In this document: piece after piece, positions 1 through 9,206 of the stretch
How positions within the stretch are numbered: position 1 is the first letter of the stretch
How the letters are laid out: each line of letters opens with the position of its first letter
Source of the DNA: Bacteroidia bacterium
Lineage (GTDB): Bacteria; Bacteroidota; Ignavibacteria; UBA10030
Direction: 5' to 3'
Length of the DNA stretch: 64,000 bases
Assembly (NCBI GenBank): GCA_022180565.1
Contig: BQML01000002.1
Coordinates: forward strand, 337,824 to 401,823
Made by a program: the position numbers and the translations under genes
Notes under the pieces: generated by a model
Told to the model about the DNA's origin: nothing
The model's input: the letters and a program-made list of their open reading frames with translations, nothing else
Database searches by the model: none

Positions 1-545
1 TCCTTCAGCGCGGTAACATCATGGAAGGAATTAATTTCTGCTCCCGGAGCAGCGCCCCCCTGGCCAATATTCTCAGAAAGGGATTGACCAAGTTTCCCGA
101 GGGGCATGACCGGATTCGGGAGGCCATCGAGAACGCGGGGAAGGAAGAGACGTTCAAGCTGGAACACCGACTCGGCATTTTGGCTTCCATCGCCGGCATC
201 GCGCCGCTGTTGGGTTTTCTGGGGACCGTAACGGGAATGATCGGAGCGTTCAGGGTGATCCAGGAACGTGGAGGGGCTGTGAACCCCGGCGACCTCGCAG
301 GAGGCATCTGGGAAGCTCTGTTGACGACAGCATTCGGCCTTCTGGTGGGAATCATCGCCTACGGATTCTATAATTACTTTGTCAACAGGGTCGGAAGGTT
401 CGTGTACGAGATGGAGAACGGTTCCGAGGAATTCCTTGATCTCGTCGTTTCCGGACAGCTCGACAGCGGGCCGGAAAAGGAGCAGTCCCGACGCAAGGCT
501 ACAGGGACGACAGAGGAATACTTTCAGCGGAAGTCCGATCGATGA
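1..545 (+). CDS. exbB: MotA/TolQ/ExbB proton-channel family protein, 5' end cut
   Basis: This is the inner-membrane channel subunit that couples proton flow to TonB or Tol work at the outer membrane. The reading frame is open to the left edge, and the six codons before the first ATG (position 21) read as normal family sequence, so the true start and the first membrane helix lie outside the window. Two membrane helices typical of the family are visible, at about residues 51-77 and 96-118 counted from position 21; the first contains the small-residue pattern LLGFLGTVTGMIGAF. The stop overlaps the exbD start by four bases (ATGA at 542-545). It leads an exbB-exbD-tonB operon. Confidence 0.9.
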   Translation, partial: LQRGNIMEGINFCSRSSAPLANILRKGLTKFPEGHDRIREAIENAGKEETFKLEHRLGILASIAGIAPLLGFLGTVTGMIGAFRVIQERGGAVNPGDLAGGIWEALLTTAFGLLVGIIAYGFYNYFVNRVGRFVYEMENGSEEFLDLVVSGQLDSGPEKEQSRRKATGTTEEYFQRKSDR

Positions 546-943
546 AGTTCTCGACACAGCATAAGCCGCTCGCGATGTTTTCCTCTTCGTCGCTGACGGA
601 TATCGTTTTCCTGCTTCTCATTTTTTTCCTGCTCTCCTCGTCATTCGTTCTGCAGACAGGTATCAAGGTTCAGCTTCCGCGATCTGCCACCGCCGAACAG
701 CAGTCGCAGACTCAGATCATCGTCACAGTCACGGCTGATGGCAGAGTGTATCTGAATACGGAACAAGTAGGCGTGGATGCTCTGGGTGCACGGCTTGCAC
801 CCCTTGTAAGCAAGGATCCCGAGAAGCTCGTGATTATCAAGGCGGATCAAACCGTCAGTCTTCAGAGTGCCGTTCAGGTCATGGATATCGCCAAGGGTGT
901 CGGCGCTCAGCGATTGTTGATCGCAACACAACCGGGGGCGTGA
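542..943 (+). CDS. exbD: ExbD/TolR family biopolymer transport protein
   Basis: ExbD sits in the ExbB pore and carries the proton-accepting aspartate. The 133-residue protein has a short cytoplasmic start, one membrane helix at about residues 18-40, and a periplasmic domain. Asp20, in SLTDIVFLLL, sits where the functional aspartate of the family is expected. The C-terminal half (VIIKADQTVSLQSAVQVMDIAKGVG) resembles the ExbD/TolR periplasmic fold. Length and layout are normal. It is translationally coupled to exbB and ends 7 bases before the next gene. Confidence 0.93.
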   Translation: MKFSTQHKPLAMFSSSSLTDIVFLLLIFFLLSSSFVLQTGIKVQLPRSATAEQQSQTQIIVTVTADGRVYLNTEQVGVDALGARLAPLVSKDPEKLVIIKADQTVSLQSAVQVMDIAKGVGAQRLLIATQPGA

Positions 944-950
944 GACAGCC

Positions 951-1748
951 GTGGAAACTTCCAGAGAAACACGAACCGGATGGGCTGTCTCCCTCGTTTT
1001 CCATGCCGTTCTTCTGATTTGTTTCCTGCTCATCAGTGTTCCTGAGATGGTCGAGAATCAGGATTTCATCGAAGTGATCTGGGGCGCCCCCGCAACATCC
1101 ACGCATGGGCCGACATTGAGAACCGAATCATCGCCGGCGTCCAATGCATCCTCCCGTACGACAGTGAAACGTGATGCAAAAGCAGAGATTCGCCCGCCGT
1201 CCCAGCCCGTGATCCTTCCGGAACGGCGTATGCCCGATCCGATGAACGATGCCGTCACCGTTCCGCGTACCGAAAAGCTGGATGTGCCCGAAGAGACGAA
1301 TCGGAAGGAACGCGTTGAGAGAGGAGGAGTGGGAGAGCGTGATGTTTCCGGAGGCCGCGGAACAGGTGAGCGTGATCAGATAGGTCCGCCTACGCCCATT
1401 TCAGGCGCGCCAATGGGGTCCGGGAGTGTTTCGCCGGGTGTGGGGGGGGATGTCGACAAAGGCGTGACGTTCTCGATTCAGTGGACCCAGGGAGGAACAA
1501 GGCGAAAAATCAGTGGAGAACTGCCGAAGTATCCCTCCGGAGTGAACGTCGAAGCGCAGATCAAAATCCTCACCGTCGTCCTCCCCGATGGGACGGTCAA
1601 ATCTACCCAACCTGCCCAAAAGGCTCATACAGCCCTGGAAGAAGCGGCGATGAAAGAAGTGAGACTGTGGAGGTTTGAACCGCTTCGTGCTTCCCAACCT
1701 CAAGAAGAACAGAGCTGTGTTGTCACGTTTCTGTTCACCCTGCGCTAA
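951..1748 (+). CDS. TonB-like energy transducer
   Basis: A GTG start gives 265 residues with the TonB layout: an N-terminal membrane helix at about residues 10-29, a long proline-, glycine- and charge-rich spacer (about 50-160), and a C-terminal domain. The C-terminal part (about 180-265) holds the TonB-type pattern of a beta strand, 'LPDGTVKSTQPAQKA', a helix 'ALEEAAMKEVRLWRFEP', and a last strand ending in VTFLFTL. It should span the periplasm and pass energy from ExbB/ExbD to outer-membrane receptors. TolA-like use cannot be excluded. Its stop overlaps that of the convergent sugar transferase gene by two bases. Confidence 0.82.
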   Translation: METSRETRTGWAVSLVFHAVLLICFLLISVPEMVENQDFIEVIWGAPATSTHGPTLRTESSPASNASSRTTVKRDAKAEIRPPSQPVILPERRMPDPMNDAVTVPRTEKLDVPEETNRKERVERGGVGERDVSGGRGTGERDQIGPPTPISGAPMGSGSVSPGVGGDVDKGVTFSIQWTQGGTRRKISGELPKYPSGVNVEAQIKILTVVLPDGTVKSTQPAQKAHTALEEAAMKEVRLWRFEPLRASQPQEEQSCVVTFLFTLR

Positions 1749-3157
1749 TACGCATCCTTCCCAAACAACACCGCCCGTAATGTCTTGAGGATAATCTTCA
1801 GGTCGAAGGCGAGTGACCAGTTTTCCACGTAGTACACGTCGTACTTTGTCCGTTCCTCAATGGGCGCATTGCCCCGCAGGCCGTTGACCTGGGCCCACCC
1901 GGTCATCCCGGTTTTTACACGGTGACGATCGAGGTATTTCGGTATCTGGCCCTTGAAACGGTCGACGAAATGCGGCCGCTCGGGTCTGGGCCCCACAATG
2001 CTCATTTCCCCGCGCAGGACGTTGAACAGCTGGGGGAGTTCATCGAGGCTGAAGCGGCGTAGGAAACGGCCCACGGGAGTCGTCCGGGGATCGTCCTTCG
2101 TTGCCCACACCGGTCCGGTTTCCTTTTCTGCATCCGTACGCATCGTTCGAAACTTGATGAGGTCGAAACGCTTGCCGTCGAGACCCACCCGCTCCTGAAG
2201 GTACAGAACGGGCCCGGGAGAAGTAAGCTTGACGATGACTGCGATCAGGATCAGAAGAGGACTCGCGAGGAGAAGGACGAGTGTAGCCACCGTTAAGTCG
2301 AAAGCTCTTTTGACGATCGTATTCCAGGTGGAGAGTGCCGCCTCCCTGACTTGGAGGAAGGGGATACCCTCGAGTTCGGTGACGCGCACGCGGCTTGTCA
2401 TGAGTTCCACCATGTCGGGAACCATCAGCATGGCCGCAGGGAGGCCTTCGCTCTCGCGAATGAGCTCGAGGAGACGCGGATGCTCCTCGGAAGGCAGGGC
2501 GATCAGGATAAGATCGGTCCCGTGTGCGCGCACGAAATCCGGCACGTCGTGGATGGACCCGAGCAGTGGAGCGTCGGTGTGCGCGAAGGAGCCGCGGCCG
2601 TTGACGGAAAAAAAGCCCTGGATCCGGTAACCCAAGGCGGGATTGCGGGCGATGGCATGGTAGATGCGGACGGCGGTTTCGTTCGAGCCGACAATAACGG
2701 CGTTGCGGACGTCGTTCCCGCGACGGTACCACATTTGCTCGAACTTCATGACGAGGAATCGTCCCATGGAGATCGTGATCACAGAAGAAACCGCGAGCAG
2801 AGCGAAGACAAGACGGGAGAAGGAAAAGGCCCGATAGAAGAACGCTGCGGCCATCACGATCAACATTCCGATAGCAACAATCCGAACGATGGGAAAAAAT
2901 TCTTCTGTAAAATGGATGGTCCGGCGCGGACGATACATTCCTCGCGACTGAAAGAGGAACACCCACGCGGGGATCACGAACAGCGACCCGTACACATAGG
3001 CCTCAAGCGGAGGAAACCCGAGCTCGACGGGGAAGATGGAAGTTAAGGGAGAATAGAAACGCAGCCAGTACGAGATGAGAAAGGCGGCTTCGATTGCGAA
3101 CGCGTCGGAAACGACGGCAAGAAACGGGATGAAGAAGTCTTTTCTCCGGACCGGCAT
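1745..3157 (-). CDS. Undecaprenyl-phosphate sugar phosphotransferase (WcaJ/ExoY type)
   Basis: This enzyme moves a sugar 1-phosphate from a nucleotide sugar to undecaprenyl phosphate, the first step of exopolysaccharide or O-unit assembly. The 470-residue protein has four N-terminal membrane helices (within about 10-130), a soluble Rossmann-like domain (about 145-265, containing NAVIVGSNETAVRIY), a further hydrophobic helix (about 288-308) and the C-terminal bacterial sugar transferase domain. Family motifs visible are KFRTM, DELPQLFNVLRGEMS and VGPRPE. Length fits the polyprenyl glycosylphosphotransferase family. It is the last gene of a minus-strand cluster behind gmhA; sugar specificity cannot be read. 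Confidence 0.92.
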   Translation of the reverse strand: MPVRRKDFFIPFLAVVSDAFAIEAAFLISYWLRFYSPLTSIFPVELGFPPLEAYVYGSLFVIPAWVFLFQSRGMYRPRRTIHFTEEFFPIVRIVAIGMLIVMAAAFFYRAFSFSRLVFALLAVSSVITISMGRFLVMKFEQMWYRRGNDVRNAVIVGSNETAVRIYHAIARNPALGYRIQGFFSVNGRGSFAHTDAPLLGSIHDVPDFVRAHGTDLILIALPSEEHPRLLELIRESEGLPAAMLMVPDMVELMTSRVRVTELEGIPFLQVREAALSTWNTIVKRAFDLTVATLVLLLASPLLILIAVIVKLTSPGPVLYLQERVGLDGKRFDLIKFRTMRTDAEKETGPVWATKDDPRTTPVGRFLRRFSLDELPQLFNVLRGEMSIVGPRPERPHFVDRFKGQIPKYLDRHRVKTGMTGWAQVNGLRGNAPIEERTKYDVYYVENWSLAFDLKIILKTLRAVLFGKDAY

Positions 3158-3175
3158 GGGAATGATCAGAACTCC

Positions 3176-3763
3176 TCAGCCGAACAGTTCCTGCTCAACC
3201 TGCTGAAAAATAATATGGCCGATCGTGATATGTCCCTCCTGAATCCGCTGTGTGTCGTCCGAAGGAACGATGAGCACGCAGTCCGCAAGGTCTTTGGAGA
3301 CTCCTCCATCTTTCCCAAGGAATGCAATGGTCTTGAGGCCCTTGTTTCCCGCAGCCTTGAAGGCACGATTCACGCTCTCGGAGCGTCCACTGGTGCTGAT
3401 GCCGATGAGGACATCCCCCTTGTTTCCGAGCGCTTCGACCGCCCGGGCAAACACGTTGTCATAGCCGATGTCGTTTGCGCCCGCAGTCAGCGTGGAGGTA
3501 TCCGTTGTGAGCGCTATGGCCGGCAGACCGGGCCTCTTGACCGACGGGTTGAGCCGTATCACCATTTCTGTGGCGAGATGCTGTGCATCAGCTGCACTGC
3601 CCCCGTTCCCGCAGAGGAGGACCTTGTGTCCGGTGCCCAGCGCTTCCTTGACAAGGTCAATGGCCCGCGAAATCTCGCCCACCAACCGGTCTGCAATCCG
3701 TTGTTTGGTTTCGGCGCTTTCCCGGAGGGAATCCAGAATGAACTTCTGCCGTGCTGAGTTCAT
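3176..3763 (-). CDS. gmhA: Phosphoheptose isomerase (SIS domain)
   Basis: GmhA converts sedoheptulose 7-phosphate to D-glycero-D-manno-heptose 7-phosphate for LPS core or glycan synthesis. The 195-residue protein is one SIS domain with the hallmark stretches LLCGNGGSAADAQHLATE (about 50-67), ALTTDTSTLTAGAND, GISTSGRSESV and TIGHIIFQQVE, as in known GmhA. Its start overlaps the end of the upstream GGGP synthase gene by four bases, and the sugar transferase gene follows 18 bases later, so the three cell-surface genes look co-transcribed. A DiaA-like role is possible for SIS relatives but the motifs favour GmhA. Confidence 0.88.
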   Translation of the reverse strand: MNSARQKFILDSLRESAETKQRIADRLVGEISRAIDLVKEALGTGHKVLLCGNGGSAADAQHLATEMVIRLNPSVKRPGLPAIALTTDTSTLTAGANDIGYDNVFARAVEALGNKGDVLIGISTSGRSESVNRAFKAAGNKGLKTIAFLGKDGGVSKDLADCVLIVPSDDTQRIQEGHITIGHIIFQQVEQELFG

Positions 3764-4518
3764 ACGGTTTTGAGTTTGGTTGAATGCACGGCCTGTGCGA
3801 AAGCACGGATGAGCCGCGCCTCCCCGTCTTCTTCATGAACCGTTCCCGTCACCACAAACGATGCGCCTGCCCGGACACGCGCTGCGGCGTCCTCCGGTGT
3901 TCTGATACCGCCGCCGACAAACAATGGAAGCCCACAACGGCTCGCAACAGCCTGGATCATGGCTTCGGGCACAGGGGCGTCTGCTCCACTGCCGGCATCA
4001 AGATAGAGGCACTTCATGCCGATCAGCTCGGCGGCAAGGGCGTGTGCCACCGCAATGTCCGGCTTGTGCGGGGGGATCGGCTGAGTGTTGCTCATAAACT
4101 CCGCGGATGTCGTTTTGCCTGAATCAACAAGCATGTAGCCGGTGGATATGGCCTCAAGTCCCATCTTGCGAATGATCGGCGCTGCAAGTACCTGGTTTCC
4201 GATCAAATGTTCCGGATTCCTTCCGCTGATGAGGACGAGGAACAGGATTGCGTCGGCAAGGGGCGAAACCTGAAAGAGACTCCCGGGAAAAATCAGAACG
4301 GGAAGAGTTGTGTTTCGCTTTACGATTCCAAGCGCGTGTTCGAACTGGTTCGTCATCATAAGGCTGCCGCCCACCAGAAACCCGTCGGCACCTGCCTCCG
4401 TCGCAGTCCGGATGAACGCCGGCAAATCGGTGTCCCCGATTTTGTCGGGATCGAGAAGGATCAAATACCCTGCACCCCGCTCATGGCGAATACGGATGAG
4501 TCGTTCAAACGTTGTCAT
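3760..4518 (-). CDS. Geranylgeranylglyceryl phosphate synthase family protein (bacterial group II)
   Basis: The family joins a prenyl diphosphate to sn-glycerol 1-phosphate to make an ether-lipid precursor; Bacteroidota members have been shown to do so. The 252-residue TIM-barrel protein shows YLILLDPDKI near the N-terminus, GADGFLVGGS, VLIFPGS, 'YLDAGSGA' and FVGGGIRTPEDA (phosphate-binding loops). I chose the ATG at 4518 rather than one 8 codons upstream because GGGAGG lies about 10 bases before it and the protein then starts like its homologues (TTFERL). It lies between alaS and gmhA on the same strand. Substrate chain length and actual lipid product are unknown. Confidence 0.88.
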   Translation of the reverse strand: MTTFERLIRIRHERGAGYLILLDPDKIGDTDLPAFIRTATEAGADGFLVGGSLMMTNQFEHALGIVKRNTTLPVLIFPGSLFQVSPLADAILFLVLISGRNPEHLIGNQVLAAPIIRKMGLEAISTGYMLVDSGKTTSAEFMSNTQPIPPHKPDIAVAHALAAELIGMKCLYLDAGSGADAPVPEAMIQAVASRCGLPLFVGGGIRTPEDAAARVRAGASFVVTGTVHEEDGEARLIRAFAQAVHSTKLKTV

Positions 4519-4543
4519 GGGCGGCCTGCCTCCCCTGAACAAT

Positions 4544-7342
4544 TCATGGATTCAAGAATGATCGTACGATCGATTCGGTTGTCTTCAACGCGTCACCGAG
4601 CTTGGAAACATCCCGTCCGCCGGCCGTGGCAAGATGAGGCCTCCCGCCGCCCCCTCCGCCCAGCAACCTGGCAACGGCTCCCACGATCTTACCCGCCTCC
4701 AGCTTCTTTGCGGCAATGAGATCATCCGTCACCACGCACACGAGCGCCACCTTCTGATCCATAACCGATGCCAGAAGTCCGACTCCGCTTCCAATTTTTT
4801 CCCGAAGTCTGTCTCCGAGCGATTTCAGTTCGTCCATCGAACCGACGGAAACTTCCGCGGAAACGAGCCGTGCTCCGTTCAGCGGCGTCCCGCGCTGGAT
4901 CAGCGTGTCGATGTCCGCCGCAAGTGATCGGACACGCAAACGTGAGATCTCCTTCTCCATGAGTTTTCGCAGATCCACCAGGCCAAGAATGATGTCTTCG
5001 AGGCCTCTGCGGCGAAGATCCTGGTCGGCAAATCCGGAGAGCAGGTTAGCCGGGGCGGCAGAAGCGCTCTTCCTGACCCGCTCAAGCTCCGCTTCAAGTT
5101 TCCGGATGGCGCCGGAGGCCGCTTCTGCCTGCGTCGATCCGAGCCGTCCGGCCTCGGTAATCATTGATTCCACCATTGAAATCTGATTTTCCGCATACGC
5201 CGCGCGTTCGCCAAATTCCCGTTCGCGCAGAGCCAGGAATTCCCTCGCACGATCCGACGTGACGGCCTCGATCCGCCGCGTCCCGCTGGAAACACTGCCC
5301 TCGGAGCGGAACTTGAAAAAACCGATGTCGGAGGTCGAGGCCACGTGCGTCCCTCCGCAAAACTCTTTACTGAATTCACCAAACTGTACGACGTTCACGC
5401 GATCCCCGTACTTGTCGCCGAAGAACATCAGGGCGCCCATTCTTTTTGCCTCTTCAAACGGAATGTTTCTGTGATGTGTGAGCGGGATATGTTCGCGGAT
5501 CTTTTCATTGACGAGCGCTTCAATGTCGTCCAACTGAGCTCTTTCCAAGGCTGAATGATGCGTGAAGTCGAAACGCAGGTGGTCCGGGGCAACGAGCGAA
5601 CCGGCCTGACGCACATGAGTGCCGAGAATCTGCCGGAGAGCGGCATGAAGCAGGTGCGTGGCAGTGTGATTCTTCATGATCTCGCTCCGCCGCTCCTTGT
5701 CCACACGGGCCCGGACCGATCGTCCGATCATTTTCCTGGTCTCGCCGATAATTCTATGGGCAATGACGGCCCCATCTCGCTGGGTGTCGAGAACGACAGC
5801 TCTGCCCATGCTCCCCTCCAGGATGCCGGTATCGCCGACCTGGCCGCCGGCCTCGCCATAGAACGGCGTCTTATCCAAAACCACGAATTCGCCGACTGCC
5901 GCCTGGACAAGCGCATCGGGCTCCTCCAGGGTGTCATACCCCGTAAATCGGGTCTCGGGCGCGGATTCCTTCAGCATGAGTTTCAACGCAGAGGGAGTTT
6001 CGGCCCGGCGCGCGGATTCCCTTGAGCGTGTTCGTTGCTGGTCAAGGAGTTTGTTGAACCTTTCTTCATCAACCGTAAGCCCGCGTTCGCCCGCCATCAA
6101 CTGCGTAAGATCAAAGGGAAAACCAAAGGTGTCGTACAGCTTGAAGGCATCTTCGCCGCTGATCATTGTTCGGTTTGACCGTTCGAGGTTCCGTACCATC
6201 TCGTCAAACATCTCCAGCCCGCGGTCGAGGGTTGCCCCAAATCCTTCTTCCTCTCCTTTGATGATGTCTGCCACATGAGATCTTCGCGCAGTGATTTCCG
6301 GAAAGACGTCACCCATTGTCTGAACGAGAGTGGGCACAAGCTTGTGAAGGAACGGTTCGTGAAAGCCGAGCGTTCGTCCGAAGCGTGCTGCACGTCTCAG
6401 AATGCGGCGCAGAACATAGCCCCTTCCCTCATTGGACGGCACCGCTCCGTCCGCGAGGGCAAACGTAAGAGCCCTGACGTGGTCGGCAATGACCCGCATC
6501 GCCGTGTCGATCTCCGACTGTTCGCGCGGCAGGCCGGGATCCATGCGGCCGTCATAGGATTTCCCGCTGATCGTACTGAGAGTGCCGATCAGGGGCGAGA
6601 AGACGTCGGTGTCGTAGTTTGAGTTCTTCCCCTGCATCACCGCGCACATGCGTTCGAACCCCATCCCGGTATCAACATGTTTTGCGGGCAACGGTGTCAG
6701 CGTTCCTGATGCATCACGGTCGTACTGAATAAATACGAGATTCCAGATTTCCATCACGTCGGCGCGGCCCGCATTGACCAGCGAGGCATCGGCTGTTCCC
6801 GCTGGTGTTCGATCGATATGGATCTCCGAACACGGGCCGCATGGTCCCGTATCTCCCATCTCCCAAAAGTTCTCCTTGCGGCCGAAACGCAAGATGTGTG
6901 ATGGGTCAATGTCTGTTACGGTGCGCCAGAGGTTGGCCGCCTCGTCGTCGTCTGTGAACACCGTTGCCCAGAGGCGCTTCTTTGACAGCCCCCATTCCTT
7001 TGTCAGCAGTTCCCAAGCCCAGGCAATCGCTTCCTTTTTGTAATAATCGCCAAAGGACCAGTTCCCCAGCATTTCGAAGAACGTGTGATGGTAGGTATCG
7101 CGCCCGACCTCTTCGAGATCGTTATGTTTTCCGCTGACACGAATGCACTTCTGCGTGTCGACGGCGCGGGTGTACGGACGTTTCCCGGTTCCCAGAAACA
7201 CGTCCTTGAATTGGTTCATCCCCGCATTCGTGAACAGAAGGGTGGGATCGTCGAAGGGAAAGACTGGGCCGCTGGGAACGATGGTATGCCCGCGGTCTTC
7301 GAAGAATTTCAGGAACGCGCTGCGGAGGTCGCGGGAGGTCAT
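4544..7342 (-). CDS. alaS: Alanyl-tRNA synthetase
   Basis: Charges tRNA-Ala. The 932-residue protein has the full bacterial layout: class II catalytic core at the N-terminus (GHTIVPSGPVFPFDDPTLLFTNAGMNQF), the tRNA-recognition helices, an editing domain with the zinc ligands HTATHLLH and FCGGTHV, and a C-terminal DHHA1-type glycine-rich region (LLGGGGGGRPHLATAGG). An in-frame ATG 19 codons upstream exists, but the start at 7342 overlaps the clpS stop in an ATGA and gives the usual N-terminus. It is thus translationally coupled to clpS. No sign of damage. Confidence 0.97.
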   Translation of the reverse strand: MTSRDLRSAFLKFFEDRGHTIVPSGPVFPFDDPTLLFTNAGMNQFKDVFLGTGKRPYTRAVDTQKCIRVSGKHNDLEEVGRDTYHHTFFEMLGNWSFGDYYKKEAIAWAWELLTKEWGLSKKRLWATVFTDDDEAANLWRTVTDIDPSHILRFGRKENFWEMGDTGPCGPCSEIHIDRTPAGTADASLVNAGRADVMEIWNLVFIQYDRDASGTLTPLPAKHVDTGMGFERMCAVMQGKNSNYDTDVFSPLIGTLSTISGKSYDGRMDPGLPREQSEIDTAMRVIADHVRALTFALADGAVPSNEGRGYVLRRILRRAARFGRTLGFHEPFLHKLVPTLVQTMGDVFPEITARRSHVADIIKGEEEGFGATLDRGLEMFDEMVRNLERSNRTMISGEDAFKLYDTFGFPFDLTQLMAGERGLTVDEERFNKLLDQQRTRSRESARRAETPSALKLMLKESAPETRFTGYDTLEEPDALVQAAVGEFVVLDKTPFYGEAGGQVGDTGILEGSMGRAVVLDTQRDGAVIAHRIIGETRKMIGRSVRARVDKERRSEIMKNHTATHLLHAALRQILGTHVRQAGSLVAPDHLRFDFTHHSALERAQLDDIEALVNEKIREHIPLTHHRNIPFEEAKRMGALMFFGDKYGDRVNVVQFGEFSKEFCGGTHVASTSDIGFFKFRSEGSVSSGTRRIEAVTSDRAREFLALREREFGERAAYAENQISMVESMITEAGRLGSTQAEAASGAIRKLEAELERVRKSASAAPANLLSGFADQDLRRRGLEDIILGLVDLRKLMEKEISRLRVRSLAADIDTLIQRGTPLNGARLVSAEVSVGSMDELKSLGDRLREKIGSGVGLLASVMDQKVALVCVVTDDLIAAKKLEAGKIVGAVARLLGGGGGGRPHLATAGGRDVSKLGDALKTTESIVRSFLNP

Positions 7343-7656
7343 ACTTCGATTTTCGTATGGAGGGCGATCTCCTCGAGCACGGAGGAGACCCTTAAGCATT
7401 CGTCCATCGGTCCCTCATACACTGCCGCAAGCCCCCTCGTGTGGACTTCCCACGCAAGCTCTTCGGCCCGGGTGGAGTCACAGCCTGTGGCCTTGATCAA
7501 CTGGCCGATGACCTCGTCAAAGGTATGAATGTCGTCGTTGAACAAAATAACCTTTGCCGGTTCCTGTGTTTTGGTGGAATCCTCTTCAATGGATTCCAAG
7601 ACCGGTGCTTCCGCTCCCGGCATGGAATCCCCTATTTCCAGCACATGAGGACTCAT
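7339..7656 (-). CDS. clpS: ATP-dependent Clp protease adaptor ClpS
   Basis: ClpS binds proteins with N-degron residues and hands them to ClpAP-type proteases. The 105-residue protein has a loose N-terminal tail and the ClpS fold: VILFNDDIHTFDEVI (about 38-52), then helices including AEELAWEVHTRGLAAVYEG. The NDD-hT motif that forms the N-degron pocket is intact. It is the first gene of the minus cluster that includes alaS. A promoter match lies just upstream (7668-7696), leaving a leader of only a few bases. Aat, which makes ClpS substrates, is encoded 46 kb away in this window. Confidence 0.93.
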   Translation of the reverse strand: MSPHVLEIGDSMPGAEAPVLESIEEDSTKTQEPAKVILFNDDIHTFDEVIGQLIKATGCDSTRAEELAWEVHTRGLAAVYEGPMDECLRVSSVLEEIALHTKIEV

Positions 7657-7667
7657 TGCAACAAGAA

Positions 7668-7696
7668 AACATACGAAAAAAAGGCCACCATTTCAA
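7668..7696 (-). promoter_or_regulatory. Predicted promoter of clpS-alaS cluster
   Basis: On the minus strand TTGAAA (7691-7696) and TATGTT (7668-7673) are 17 bp apart, and the -10 element is preceded by CG as in other promoters of this window. The -10 ends 11 bases before the clpS ATG, so the predicted leader is only about 4 bases. Confidence 0.5.
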
Positions 7697-7733
7697 TTGA
7701 GAGGCGCAGAGAGAACCTCCCCGATTCCCGGGC

Positions 7734-8981
7734 TTACATGTTTTTGATGATTGCCTCGCCGAATTCGGAGCATTTCACCTCCTTTGCTCCTTCCATCAAC
7801 CGAGCAAAATCATAGGTCACGGTTTTTGATGTGATCGTGCGTTCAAGTCCGCGTACTATCAGATCCGCCGCCTCGGTCCATCCCAGGTATCGAAGCATCA
7901 TCTCGCCTGAAAGGATTACCGAACCCGGATTCACTTTGTCCTGGTTGGCATACTTCGGCGCGGTACCGTGTGTTGCCTCGAAGACAGCGTAGCCGTTTTC
8001 ATAGTTGATGTTCCCGCCGGGAGCAATGCCGATCCCGCCCACCTGTGCCGCCAGGGCATCGGAGATATAGTCCCCGTTCAGGTTTAATGTGGCAATCACA
8101 TCGTATTCGGCAGGGCGCGTCAGAATCTGCTGCAGGAAATTGTCCGCGATCATGTCCTTAATGACCATGCCGTTCGGAAGTTTCACCCACGGGCCGCCAT
8201 CCAGCAGGACTCCCCCAAACTCCTTCTGTGCCAGCTCATATCCCCAATCACGAAATGCTCCTTCGGTGAACTTCATGATGTTGCCTTTGTGGACGAAGGT
8301 GACAGACGATCGGTTGTTCGCGATCGCGAATTTGATTGCCGCGCGAATCAACCGTGTACTGCCCTCTTGGGAAACCGGCTTCACGCCGATGCTGGACGTT
8401 TGCGGAAACCGGATCTTCTTTACTCCCATTTCCTTCTGAAGCCAGTCGACGATTTTCTTCGCTTCCGGAGAACCTGCTTTCCACTCGATACCGGCGTAAA
8501 TGTCCTCCGTGTTCTCCCGGAAGATCACCATGTTCACCTTTTCGGGATGTTTGACGGGCGAAGGCACACCGTCAAAATAGCGGACCGGACGCAGGCACAC
8601 GTACAGATCCAGCATCTGCCTCAGCGCGACGTTGATGGACCGGATGCCCCCGCCCACCGGCGTGGTCAGCGGCCCTTTTATGGCTACAACGTGCGTCTTG
8701 ATGGCTTCGAGTGTGTCGTCATGGAGCCATGTATTCGGACCGTACACGTCATTGGCTTTTTCACCCGCGTAGACTTCAAACCAGACGATCGAGCGCTTTC
8801 CGCCGTAGGCCTTCTTGACGGCTTCGTCGAACACGCGCTGGGATGCCCGCCAGATGTCGGGACCCGTTCCATCGCCTTCGATATAGGGAATGATGGGGTG
8901 ATCAGGGACGTTGAGCTGGCCGTCACGGACGGTAATGCGCTTTCCTCCGGACGGTTCCTGGAGCTTACGATAGGATGGCAT
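7734..8981 (-). CDS. icd: Isocitrate dehydrogenase, NADP-type
   Basis: Oxidative decarboxylation of isocitrate to 2-oxoglutarate in the TCA cycle. The 415-residue protein is collinear with the E. coli-type enzyme: [13 protein letters not shown] near the N-terminus, substrate loop [13 protein letters not shown] (with the serine phosphorylated in E. coli), [13 protein letters not shown], and the cofactor region [17 protein letters not shown]. The Lys-Tyr pair in APKYA is the one that selects NADP in the E. coli enzyme. AGGAG lies about 7 bases before the ATG. It stands alone, 77 bases downstream of clpS's start on the same strand. Confidence 0.96.
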   Translation of the reverse strand: MPSYRKLQEPSGGKRITVRDGQLNVPDHPIIPYIEGDGTGPDIWRASQRVFDEAVKKAYGGKRSIVWFEVYAGEKANDVYGPNTWLHDDTLEAIKTHVVAIKGPLTTPVGGGIRSINVALRQMLDLYVCLRPVRYFDGVPSPVKHPEKVNMVIFRENTEDIYAGIEWKAGSPEAKKIVDWLQKEMGVKKIRFPQTSSIGVKPVSQEGSTRLIRAAIKFAIANNRSSVTFVHKGNIMKFTEGAFRDWGYELAQKEFGGVLLDGGPWVKLPNGMVIKDMIADNFLQQILTRPAEYDVIATLNLNGDYISDALAAQVGGIGIAPGGNINYENGYAVFEATHGTAPKYANQDKVNPGSVILSGEMMLRYLGWTEAADLIVRGLERTITSKTVTYDFARLMEGAKEVKCSEFGEAIIKNM

Positions 8982-9140
8982 GTGGTTCTCCTGACTCGTT
9001 CGAATTGTATGAACAGCGGTAGATTGAGGTACAACCCTGTGGCGCGGAATAACTCAAAATTATTTCAATGTACCTAGAATTTGGCTGAATTCCATATGCT
9101 GTTTTGTTATCGCCTGTCCCCGAGAACAGATCCTGCCGTG

Positions 9141-9169
9141 TTGCTTCTCCCTGGCTCTTTTCGTATATT
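9141..9169 (+). promoter_or_regulatory. Predicted promoter of TPR gene
   Basis: TTGCTT (9141-9146) and TATATT (9164-9169) are separated by 17 bp; the -10 is preceded by TTTTCG. It lies 37 bp before the ATG at 9207. Confidence 0.6.
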
Positions 9170-9206
9170 TTTTTCCTGTTTGTCCCACCACACACGAGGG
9201 TTGCTC

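Noticed and set aside
2229-3046. Long plus-strand frames inside the sugar transferase gene
   Set aside because: They are antisense shadows of a GC-rich gene whose motifs are unambiguous on the minus strand.
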